This document shows, piece by piece, positions 1 through 6,113 of a stretch of DNA of 7,425 bases (position 1 is its first letter; the number at the start of each line of letters is the position of its first letter). Below the pieces are notes generated by a model, which saw only the letters and a program-made list of their open reading frames with translations, was not told the DNA's origin and did no database searches. This stretch comes from UBA9662 sp002729415 (GTDB lineage: Bacteria; Poribacteria; WGA-4E; UBA9662), in the NCBI GenBank assembly GCA_002729415.1, contig PBXZ01000190.1, forward strand, positions 1 to 7,425. Reading direction: 5' to 3'. The position numbers and the translations under genes are program-made.

Positions 1-873
1 TTGATACTGAGTAACGGCAGCATCTAATTTTCCTTGCTGACCGTATATAATTCCCAAATTATAATGCGCCTCTATATCATTGAAATTGATCCCAATTACC
101 TTTTGATATTGAGTAATAGCTGCATCAAACTTTCCTTGTCTGACGTATGTAATGGCCAGATCTAAACGGGGACGTACAAATCTGGGGTTGATTTCAATAG
201 CCTTTTGATACTCAGCAATAGCTGCATCAAACTTTCCTTGTCTGGCGTATATAATGGCCAGATCTAAACGGGGACGTACAAATCTGGGGTTGGTTTCAAT
301 AGCCTTTTGATACTGGACAATGGCTTCAGCTAAATCCCCTTGGTTATAATGTTTTAGATCGGGATGTATCTCTGAACCTTCATAACTTATTTCTAACGTC
401 TTTTGATACTGGATAATGGCAGCGCTTAAATTCCCTTGGTTCAAGTAAACGTGTCCCAGATTGTAGTGTGCCTCTGCATCATTGGGATTAATTTCAATGG
501 CCTTTTGGTATTCGGCGATAGCATCAGTTAAATTCCTTTGGTTATAGTAGGCATTGCCCAAATTATAATGTGTCTCAGCGTCGTTGGGATTAATTTCAAT
601 GGCCTTTTGGTATTCGGTAACAGCATCAATTAAGTTCCCTTGATCATGATAGGCATTGCCCAGATTGTTACGTGCTTCTATTAAACCGGGGTTGATTTCC
701 AGTGCTTTTTTGAACTCGGCAATAGCAGTATCTAGTTTGCCTTGTTTGTAGTAATTCAGCCCACGATTGTTATGTCTCGTCGCCTCGCCCTTGGTTTCAG
801 CTATTTCTGCTGCGTAACCAATCATCAGACCTATTGTGAATAAAATAATCAAACTCACTCTCAGCGTATACAT
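1..873 (-). CDS. TPR-repeat protein with N-terminal signal/anchor, 3' end outside window
   Basis: The frame is open from an ATG at 873-871 to the window edge (291 codons, no stop), so the C-terminus is missing. A Shine-Dalgarno GAAGAGG lies about five bases upstream of the ATG and supports this start. Residues 1-22 (MYTLRVSLIILFTIGLMIGY) form a hydrophobic signal peptide or anchor. About eight 34-residue TPR units follow from residue 30. They have the classic pattern NLGNAYxxQGNLxDAIxEYQKAIEINP, with boundaries near 64, 98, 132, 166, 198, 232 and 266. Unit 5 (166-197) is two residues short and has lost the usual helix A residues. Units 6 and 7 are nearly identical. TPR arrays are protein-binding solenoids, so this is probably a periplasmic or membrane-tethered scaffold; the partner is unknown. 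The gene runs divergently from the LamG pair. A catalytic or other domain beyond the window edge cannot be excluded. Confidence 0.9.
   Translation of the reverse strand, partial: MYTLRVSLIILFTIGLMIGYAAEIAETKGEATRHNNRGLNYYKQGKLDTAIAEFKKALEINPGLIEARNNLGNAYHDQGNLIDAVTEYQKAIEINPNDAETHYNLGNAYYNQRNLTDAIAEYQKAIEINPNDAEAHYNLGHVYLNQGNLSAAIIQYQKTLEISYEGSEIHPDLKHYNQGDLAEAIVQYQKAIETNPRFVRPRLDLAIIYARQGKFDAAIAEYQKAIEINPRFVRPRLDLAITYVRQGKFDAAITQYQKVIGINFNDIEAHYNLGIIYGQQGKLDAAVTQYQ
115..314. repeat. Two adjacent near-identical TPR-coding units
   Basis: Bases 115-212 and 217-314 are direct copies offset by exactly 102 bp, which is one 34-residue TPR unit. I count three mismatches over 98 bp, at 143/245, 149/251 and 191/293. 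The other TPR units of the gene resemble each other only at protein level. This points to a recent in-frame duplication or to homogenisation of these two units. Confidence 0.85.
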
Positions 874-1049
874 GAATACCTCTTCAGATTAGTTTACATT
901 CCATATTCCTTAATAGTATTGGTAAGAAATGCCCAAGAGTAATAGATATGGACTAGATTGATGCGATCTGCCAAATTCTAATTTGAAGTGAACTGCTCTT
1001 GAAAGCCTGAAATGATAAGTATCAACTCACGGCTAAACCCCGAAATTAC

Positions 1050-1078
1050 CACTGTTTGCAAACTCAGTGTTTACTGAG
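1050..1078. promoter_or_regulatory. Overlapping inverted repeats (operator- or attenuator-like)
   Basis: GTTTGCAAAC (1054-1063) is a perfect 10-bp palindrome flanked by CACTG (1050-1054) and its complement CAGTG (1065-1069). CTCAGT (1063-1068) can instead pair with ACTGAG (1073-1078) across a 4-base loop. The two hairpins share bases 1063-1069, so they exclude each other. No T-tract follows, so this is not a simple terminator. A regulator-binding site or RNA switch is possible but unproven. Confidence 0.25.
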
Positions 1079-1168
1079 GGTAGTCTAACATTTGGGACTG
1101 CACAATCTTACCTCATAATTTCCATAGTCAACCAAAAAATTTTGAGAAAACATACCTGATTGTGATAT

Positions 1169-1174
1169 TATAAT
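1169..1174 (+). promoter_or_regulatory. Possible -10 element for LamG gene 1
   Basis: A perfect TATAAT sits in an AT-rich stretch 83 bases upstream of the LamG start. No good -35 box lies at 16-18 bases, so this is only a candidate; AT-rich DNA yields such hexamers by chance. Confidence 0.2.
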
Positions 1175-1256
1175 CGCATGATAGCATAGCACACGCAAAT
1201 CATGCAGTCTAGATTCGTCGGGTGAACACATCCAACACATTATTATCGGAGGGAAC

Positions 1257-2075
1257 ATGCTATACGTGAAGAGGCCATTGATCCTAATACACATTTGTTT
1301 ATTCATCCTGAGTTTAATCCTAACTGTTCAGGGTTATGGTGCAATCAATCCCAAAACGGCTGTTGCTGTCTGGCTCTTCGATGGCAATACCGAAGATGCT
1401 ACAGAAAATGAAAATCATGGCGAACTTAAAAACGGGGCCAAGATTGCCGACGGCGGCAAATTCGATAAGGCTCTGAGTCTGGATGGAGAAGACGATTATG
1501 TGCTGGTCAACCCATCAGCCAGTTTAGAAAGTTCCTCCAAACAATATACCGGGGTCGCCTGGGTTAAACTGGATAAGGAAGGAGTGCAGCGTAACGATTG
1601 TTGTAATGATGATCAGAATATTTTGAGTTGGACTCCCGGCTGGCATAGTCTCTTGTTGGTTTTCGGTGCCGGTCGTGGCGGGAACCAAGGCAAAGTGGAA
1701 ATCGGAAGTGCCGAACTGGCTCCGCAATGGAATTTCGGTACCAAACCGGTCAACGATGACAAATGGCACCATCTGGCCTTTGTATACGATGGCAAGAAAA
1801 AACTTCTCTATGTCGACGGAGAAGTGGACATAGACACACCAGCGTCGGGAACCTTTGGCATCTTCGGCATAGACGTAACCATAGGTGGGACGGCGGCTAG
1901 CCAGAGGCACGCCGAAGGTCTTTTGGATGATATAGCAATTTTTAATGCTCCACTAGCCAAAAAGGACATTAAAACACTGATGGACAAAGGGGTGGGCACG
2001 GCGCTTGGTTTGCTGCCTGTTTCTCCCAAATATAGATTGACTGCAATTTGGGCTAGTATTAAATCCGGNACTTAG
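1257..2075 (+). CDS. Exported LamG-domain (concanavalin A-like fold) protein, paralog 1
   Basis: This 272-residue protein starts at an ATG preceded by GGAGGG (1248-1253), a strong but close ribosome site. Residues 1-26 are a signal peptide: Lys5/Arg6, a long Leu/Ile core, then a likely cut near VQG-YGA. The rest is one Laminin_G_3-type jelly roll. Landmarks are the opening strand VAVWLFDG (36-43), the NHG at 53-55, ALSLDGEDDYV (72-82), WTPGWH (125-130), KWHHLAFVYDG (169-179) with LYVDGEVD (184-191), and the closing DDIAIFN (224-230). Such domains bind glycans or proteins in secreted and surface proteins; no catalytic residues are evident. An insertion carries adjacent cysteines CC (115-116), also present in paralog 2. 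A tail beyond the domain reads VSPK (255-258) then LTAIW (261-265) and recurs in paralog 2. The codon with the N at 2069 is GGN, so residue 271 is Gly. The ligand is unknown. Confidence 0.9.
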   Translation: MLYVKRPLILIHICLFILSLILTVQGYGAINPKTAVAVWLFDGNTEDATENENHGELKNGAKIADGGKFDKALSLDGEDDYVLVNPSASLESSSKQYTGVAWVKLDKEGVQRNDCCNDDQNILSWTPGWHSLLLVFGAGRGGNQGKVEIGSAELAPQWNFGTKPVNDDKWHHLAFVYDGKKKLLYVDGEVDIDTPASGTFGIFGIDVTIGGTAASQRHAEGLLDDIAIFNAPLAKKDIKTLMDKGVGTALGLLPVSPKYRLTAIWASIKSXT

Positions 2076-2212
2076 TACCTGAATACTATATTCAGAACTA
2101 ATGAAAATAAATATAAAGTGATTTTAAAGTCACCATATGATATGGTGTATTAGTTTCTAAGCGCGTTCAATTCTATTAAAGTGTATTTAATTTTATCAAA
2201 AGGAAGACTATT
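2076..2212. other. Spacer between the two LamG genes
   Basis: This 137-bp AT-rich gap contains the palindrome at 2131-2147 and, at its end, an AAAGGAAG-type ribosome site (AGGA at 2201-2204, eight bases from the next ATG). There is no clear terminator here, so the two LamG genes may be co-transcribed up to the terminator at 3049-3090. The palindrome leaves open a second regulated promoter. Confidence 0.5.
2131..2147. promoter_or_regulatory. Perfect 7+3+7 inverted repeat between LamG genes
   Basis: CACCATA (2131-2137) and TATGGTG (2141-2147) are exact complements around TGA. There is no T-run afterwards, so an intrinsic terminator is unlikely. An operator half-site pair or an mRNA processing or stability hairpin would fit the position 66 bases upstream of the second LamG start. 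Confidence 0.3.
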
Positions 2213-3028
2213 ATGAAATGCCGTAGCAGCTTGATATGCCTTTGCATATTTCTTGCCGGGTTGATGATTATCAACCCAAGTTTCGGTGATGAAGCCAAAA
2301 TCAAAGACACTGCCGTTGGCATCTGGCTCTTTGAGGAGAATGCCGACGATTCCAGCGGAAAGAACAATCATGGCCAATTCAAAAATGGTGCTAGGATTGC
2401 TTCTAATGGCAAATTTGGCAATGCTTTGAGTCTGGATGGTAAGGACGATTATGTGCTNGTCAACCCNTCGGCCAGTTTNGANAGTTCNGCCAAGCAATAT
2501 ACNGGNGTCGCNTGGGTTAAACTGAATAAACCNGGAGTGCNGCGNAACCAATGCTGTNANGACGATCAGTTTNTNGTCGGTTGGACTCCCGGCTGGCATA
2601 ATCTNNTGTTGGTTTTTGGTGCCGGTCGAAATACCAATCAAGGCAAAGTAGAAATTGGAAGTGCCGAATTGGCTCCGCAATGGAACTCCGGCTCCAAACC
2701 GGTTAATGATGACAAATGGCATCATCTGGCCTTTGCTTATAGTGGTAAGAAGAAGATTCTCTATGTTGATGGCAAAGTGGACGTTGACGTAGATGCCTCA
2801 GGTGCCTTTGGCGTCAAGGGNGTAACCCTGACCATAGGTGGGACAGAAAACGATCAGCGAATTGCATTGGGGTTGATAGACGACGTGGGAATTTTCAACG
2901 CCGCCCTATCTGAAGCGGACGTTAACACTGTTATGAATAAGGGACTACCNGAGATATTTGGTGTTGTCGCTGTTTCTCCTAAGGANCTACTGACCACAAC
3001 CTGGTCCAAAATTAGGGCTGAACGCTAA
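2213..3028 (+). CDS. Exported LamG-domain protein, paralog 2
   Basis: This 271-residue protein starts with ATG eight bases after AGGA. Residues 1-25 are a signal peptide (KCR charged start, CLCIFLAGLMII core, likely cut at SFG-DEA). The LamG jelly roll matches paralog 1 throughout: GIWLFEEN (36-43), ALSLDGKDDY (71-80), QCC (113-115), WTPGWHN (124-130), VEIGSAELAPQW (146-157), KWHHLAFAY (168-176), ILYVDGKVD (182-190), DDVGIFNAA (223-231). The tail VSPK (254-257) then LLTTTW (259-264) is also shared. The frame contains 20 N bases, 17 of them in 2458-2606. Eleven sit at four-fold degenerate sites, so those residues are in fact determined (Leu, Pro, Ser, Thr, Gly, Ala, Pro, Arg, Leu, Gly, Pro). 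No stop or shift is forced. The role is probably surface glycan or protein binding, as for paralog 1. It likely arose by tandem duplication and is followed by an intrinsic terminator. Confidence 0.88.
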   Translation: MKCRSSLICLCIFLAGLMIINPSFGDEAKIKDTAVGIWLFEENADDSSGKNNHGQFKNGARIASNGKFGNALSLDGKDDYVXVNXSASXXSXAKQYXXVXWVKLNKXGVXXNQCCXDDQFXVGWTPGWHNXXLVFGAGRNTNQGKVEIGSAELAPQWNSGSKPVNDDKWHHLAFAYSGKKKILYVDGKVDVDVDASGAFGVKXVTLTIGGTENDQRIALGLIDDVGIFNAALSEADVNTVMNKGLXEIFGVVAVSPKXLLTTTWSKIRAER

Positions 3029-3048
3029 ANATTATAAAAACTGGCATG

Positions 3049-3090
3049 GCCTTCCGATACTCATGAATCGATTATTGGGAGGCTTTTTTT
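3049..3090 (+). terminator. Rho-independent terminator after the LamG pair
   Basis: GCCTTCCGATA (3049-3059) pairs with TATTGGGAGGC (3073-3083) to give an 11-bp stem with two G-U pairs and a 13-base loop. Seven T residues follow (3084-3090). It lies 20 bases after the paralog 2 stop codon, exactly where the transcription unit should end. Confidence 0.85.
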
Positions 3091-3449
3091 ATTTATAAAA
3101 ATGACCGTCTATGAACATACTTATATGTTCTTTACCTTCAGTATACCTAATGACAATCTTATGCGTGCAAACTAATACAGCGTCAGAAATAAATTGATGC
3201 GTTGAACACTCGATTCTATCTGAGCCCAACCGGAACTTCCCAACAAGCTGGAGACATAGTTGAGGCAGAAATTTCATATCAGCCATATCAACACTCAAAT
3301 CGAAACAAAGTTCAAGTCCTACTCGTCAAAAACTCCTGAATAATTCACCTAACATCTTTCCAAGCTGTAAAAAAATGATTAGAAAGGAAGTGTAGACTAT
3401 CAAGCTTCACATTCTAAATATTCAGTATGTTACTCTCAGGTTTTTAGGC
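3091..3449. other. Intergenic region with an unexplained minus-strand open frame
   Basis: This stretch of about 360 bp lies between the LamG terminator and the FG-GAP gene. On the minus strand a frame is open from about 3325 to its TAA at 3089-3091. Its only starts are a TTG at 3298 and internal ATGs at 3286 and 3277. The predicted peptide, containing LCLQLVGKFRLGSDRIECS, has protein-like composition, but I recognise no family. Continuing the same frame upstream through one TGA (3326-3328) reaches an ATG at 3355-3353. No good ribosome site precedes the TTG. It could be the tail of a decayed gene or chance. The right end holds AAAGGAAG (3383-3390), which is discussed with the next gene. Confidence 0.3.
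3383..3390 (+). promoter_or_regulatory. Shine-Dalgarno that implies an upstream, non-ATG start for the FG-GAP gene
   Basis: AAAGGAAG is the only strong ribosome site ahead of the FG-GAP/ankyrin gene. Eight bases downstream, in the gene's frame, stands ATC (3399-3401) followed by AAG. There is no ATG or GTG in frame after the upstream TAG (3393-3395). The downstream TTG at 3450 has no comparable site. Confidence 0.5.
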
Positions 3450-5765
3450 TTGCTTGTATTTCTGTTAATTTTACCTGGAGGTCACGCAGACCCACTAGCT
3501 CCAATTCGGTTCGTCGATGTCACAGAAAAAGCGGGAATCCACTTTCGGCACTATAGTGGTGCTAAGGGGCAGTACCACTTACCTGAAACGATTGGGTCGG
3601 GCGGTGCATTTTTTGATTACGATAATGATGGAGACCCCGACCTGTATCTGGTCAACGGTGGCGATTGGTCAGATTTACCATTGACAGGAGTTCCTACAAG
3701 TGTGCTCTTCCGAAACAATAGCGATGGTACATTCACTGATGTCACTGCTTTGGCAGACATTGGCAATCAAGGGAATTATGGGCAGGGAGTTACTTGTAGT
3801 GACTATGATAATGATGGGGATATAGATGTTTACGTGACCAACTTTGGTGCTAACGTGTTATACCGCAATAATGGTAATGGTACCTTCAAAGACGTTACGG
3901 AAGAAGCAAATGTAGGAGATACACGGTGGAGTACCAGCGCTACGTTTCTTGATTACGATAGCGATGGATATCTTGATCTGTATGTGGTTAACTATGTGCA
4001 TTATTCGTTGGATGTTCCTTATCTACCTTGCGGTGCCAATAAAATTCGCACTTACTGTCACCCGTCTCTATTTGAAGGTGTCCCAGACCGACTTTATCGT
4101 AATAATGGGAATGGAAGATTCACCGATGTTACTGAAATGGCTGGTATCAACGATACCGGTGGGCCATTTCACGGCAAAGGATTAGGTGTCGTTGCTGTAG
4201 ATTTCAATAACGATAGAGCTACAGACATCTATGTTGCTAATGATGACACTCCAAACTATTTTTTTTACAACAACGGCAATGGTACATTCTCAGAAATTGC
4301 GCTACTTTCGGGGTGTGCCTATAGCTTCAATGGAATAGCGCAGGCAAGTATGGGAGTAGATGCTGCAGATTACAATGGTGATGGTCTTTTGGATATCTTT
4401 GTTACCAATCTCTCCTATGAAACAAATGCACTTTACCGAAATAATGGTGATGGCACCTTTACTGACATAATTTATGAAGCGAATTTAGGAACAGAGAGCT
4501 ACCTTTATGTAGGATTTGGCACGGGGTTTCTCGATTACGATAATGATGGATACCTTGACATCTTCATCGCTAACGGTCATGTAATTGATACTATTGAAGA
4601 GACCTCAGGTGTCGTTACTTACGCTCAACCGAATCAACTGTTTCATAACAATCGGGATGGCACATTTAGTCAGGCTTCGTCTATCGCTGGCACATATTTC
4701 CAACGGGAAAGTATAAGTCGTGGAGCAATTTTTGGTGACTATGATAATGATGGGGATCTCGATATTGTTGTCACACAATCAAATGGTAAAGCGGAATTAT
4801 TGCAAAATGAAGGAGGAAATCGTCGGAATTGGATGCGATTGCAGACTGTTGGTACAATCAGTAACCGAGATGGTATCGGAACACGAGTGATTATGACGGC
4901 AGATCAAAAATCACAAGTACAGGAAGTACACACAGGTTCGAGCTATCTTTGCAGTAACGATTCGAACCTATCTTTTGGATTGGGAGATAGCACAATGATT
5001 GATCTACTTGAGATTCGTTGGCCCAGTGGAATTGTACAATTCTTGGAAAATATTCCAGCCAATCAAAAAATCGTTATCAAAGAAGAAAACAGTCAGAAAT
5101 TACTCAAGATTGTAAGGATGAATGATATAGAAGCTGTTCGACTTGCCCTAAATCAGGTTACCAACCTAAATACCACTGACCAAGAAGGCGAAACTGCTTT
5201 GTTGGTAGCAGCTGAAGCAGGATACATTCAACTGGTCAGATTGCTAATAGTACGCGGAGCTAATGTCAATCAACAAAGCCACATAGGCTCAACCCCCCTG
5301 TTACTGGCTAGTTATGAAGGTCACACAAATGTAGTAAGAACACTAATTGCACATAATGCAAAAGTAAATGCAAAAAATGCCATAGGAAACACGGCCTTAA
5401 TAGCTGCTGTAGTGAAGGGACATATGCATATAGCCAAGCTCTTACTTGAGAATGGGATTGATCCTAACATAAAAAATATGAAAGGAAATACCGCCTTGAT
5501 ACTTGCCATACATACAATAAGTCAGATAGGTATAACAAAACTCTTAATTGAGAATGAAGCTAATGTTAGTGCGGAAAACAACGAAAATGAAACCCCTCTG
5601 ATGTACGCGTCATGGAGCGGAAAAAAAGATATAGTCAAATTACTTTTGGCAAACGGGGCCAATGCCAACAAAAAGAATAAAAATGGTGACACTGCCCTCA
5701 TGCTAGCAGAGAAAAGAGGCCATACTCACATTATCCGCCTCCTTAAAAATGTCGATTTGAAATGA
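3450..5765 (+). CDS. Exported FG-GAP/VCBS - ASPIC/UnbV (CRTAC1-like) protein with C-terminal ankyrin repeats
   Basis: The protein is 771 residues when counted from the TTG at 3450. That start leaves a stunted signal peptide (MLVFLLILPGGHA). Reading from ATC at 3399, eight bases after AAAGGAAG, adds 17 residues including Lys and Arg and gives a normal one, so the true start is uncertain. Residues 20-455 form FG-GAP/VCBS repeats, probably a beta-propeller, with calcium-type loops DxDxDGxxD near 56, 118, 168, 251, 307, 362 and 430. The loop at 251 (DFNNDRATD) is degenerate. RNNGxGTFxDVT links recur. Residues 460-545 match ASPIC/UnbV, including GIGTRV (475-480), HTGSSYLCSN (494-503), LSFGLGD (507-513) and IRWPSG (522-527). 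Residues 551-771 hold about seven ankyrin units, with TAL..AA..GH....LL...GA.VN pattern; the last is short. Propeller plus ASPIC is typical of CRTAC1-like secreted proteins and suggests calcium-dependent extracellular binding. Ankyrin is a protein-interaction module; its partner and topology are unknown. It is transcribed alone between a terminator and a gene-poor region. Confidence 0.92.
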   Translation: MLVFLLILPGGHADPLAPIRFVDVTEKAGIHFRHYSGAKGQYHLPETIGSGGAFFDYDNDGDPDLYLVNGGDWSDLPLTGVPTSVLFRNNSDGTFTDVTALADIGNQGNYGQGVTCSDYDNDGDIDVYVTNFGANVLYRNNGNGTFKDVTEEANVGDTRWSTSATFLDYDSDGYLDLYVVNYVHYSLDVPYLPCGANKIRTYCHPSLFEGVPDRLYRNNGNGRFTDVTEMAGINDTGGPFHGKGLGVVAVDFNNDRATDIYVANDDTPNYFFYNNGNGTFSEIALLSGCAYSFNGIAQASMGVDAADYNGDGLLDIFVTNLSYETNALYRNNGDGTFTDIIYEANLGTESYLYVGFGTGFLDYDNDGYLDIFIANGHVIDTIEETSGVVTYAQPNQLFHNNRDGTFSQASSIAGTYFQRESISRGAIFGDYDNDGDLDIVVTQSNGKAELLQNEGGNRRNWMRLQTVGTISNRDGIGTRVIMTADQKSQVQEVHTGSSYLCSNDSNLSFGLGDSTMIDLLEIRWPSGIVQFLENIPANQKIVIKEENSQKLLKIVRMNDIEAVRLALNQVTNLNTTDQEGETALLVAAEAGYIQLVRLLIVRGANVNQQSHIGSTPLLLASYEGHTNVVRTLIAHNAKVNAKNAIGNTALIAAVVKGHMHIAKLLLENGIDPNIKNMKGNTALILAIHTISQIGITKLLIENEANVSAENNENETPLMYASWSGKKDIVKLLLANGANANKKNKNGDTALMLAEKRGHTHIIRLLKNVDLK
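5088..5762 (+). repeat. Ankyrin-repeat array within the FG-GAP/ASPIC protein
   Basis: These bases encode residues 547-771 of the upstream-described protein. Units begin near residues 551 (capping), 581, 614, 647, 680, 714 and 747, with a period of 33 codons except for one 34-codon unit at 680 (extra residue in HTISQIG). The protein sequence here is rich in Lys, Asn and Ala, in contrast with the Asp/Gly-rich propeller. That fits a separately acquired module joined right after the ASPIC domain. Confidence 0.85.
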
Positions 5766-6113
5766 CACGGTAACATAAAGTCGAGATTCTTCGAAGGAAT
5801 AGGTCAATTCGTTTACTCTCACATCAGAATCCTATTTAGCCTTGCTGTTTGCTGATGTATGAATTGCTCCACTGAAAAAACTTTCCTCCTTAGATCGAGG
5901 TTTTTACAGATCGACAGGTTCTCCATTCGCGTAGTTTATAGTTATATTCCGGTATGCTGAAGGTGCTGAGCGAACCTATATCTTTGCACCAATAGGGGTG
6001 AAGCTATATCAGCTACCCTGCAGTATCACATCGGCCTGAAGTTTATTTAAACCAGCATGAATGAGTTGCGTGGCTTTGAGTGGGTTCTTGTTGGGAAAGA
6101 NGCAGTTTTCGTT
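5766..6113. other. Intergenic region after the FG-GAP/ankyrin gene
   Basis: I see no gene in this 348-bp stretch. CCTC...GAGG followed by five T at about 5885-5907 is only a 4-bp stem and makes a weak terminator candidate. A plus-strand stretch containing YAEGAERTYIFAPIG can be read near 5950-6000, but it is bounded by stops within about 35 codons and matches no family I know. One N lies at 6101. Confidence 0.4.

Larger units (their letters stand above)
874..1256. other. Divergent intergenic region between TPR and LamG genes
   Basis: This stretch of 383 bp has no convincing gene. It should hold the promoters of both flanking genes, which are transcribed away from each other. Reading the plus strand there is a TATAAT at 1169-1174, 83 bases before the LamG start, but the nearest TTGAGA (1142-1147) is 21 bases away, too far for a canonical sigma-70 pair. 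On the minus strand a TTGGGC...TATTAA pair upstream of the TPR gene has a short 15-base spacer. Inverted repeats occupy 1050-1078. A 73-codon minus-strand frame at 1085-1306 has no recognisable content and overlaps the LamG signal peptide, so I do not call it. Confidence 0.5.

Noticed and set aside
79..314. Direct repeats suggesting a CRISPR array or satellite
   Set aside because: The period is exactly 102 bp, in frame, and encodes 34-residue TPR units; there are no spacers.
1085..1306. 73-codon minus-strand ORF
   Set aside because: It overlaps the ribosome site and signal peptide of LamG paralog 1 and shows no domain or plausible start signal.
1524..2029. Minus-strand ORFs inside the LamG genes
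   Set aside because: They are antisense shadows. The LamG frame has family motifs, and paralog 2 shows third-position variation in the sense frame.
2213..2290. Lipoprotein signal in LamG paralog 2 (Cys in the N-terminus)
   Set aside because: The Cys residues lie at the start and middle of the hydrophobic core with no lipobox before a mature N-terminal Cys.
2150..2725. 191-codon minus-strand ORF across LamG paralog 2
   Set aside because: It is antisense to a gene with a clear signal peptide and LamG fold, and the N pattern follows the sense codons.
3949..4185. 78-codon plus-strand ORF within the FG-GAP gene
   Set aside because: It is an out-of-frame shadow, rich in Met/Ile from DYD/NGNG-coding repeats.
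5885..5907. Terminator after the FG-GAP/ankyrin gene
   Set aside because: Only a 4-bp CCTC/GAGG stem precedes five T; this is too weak to call.
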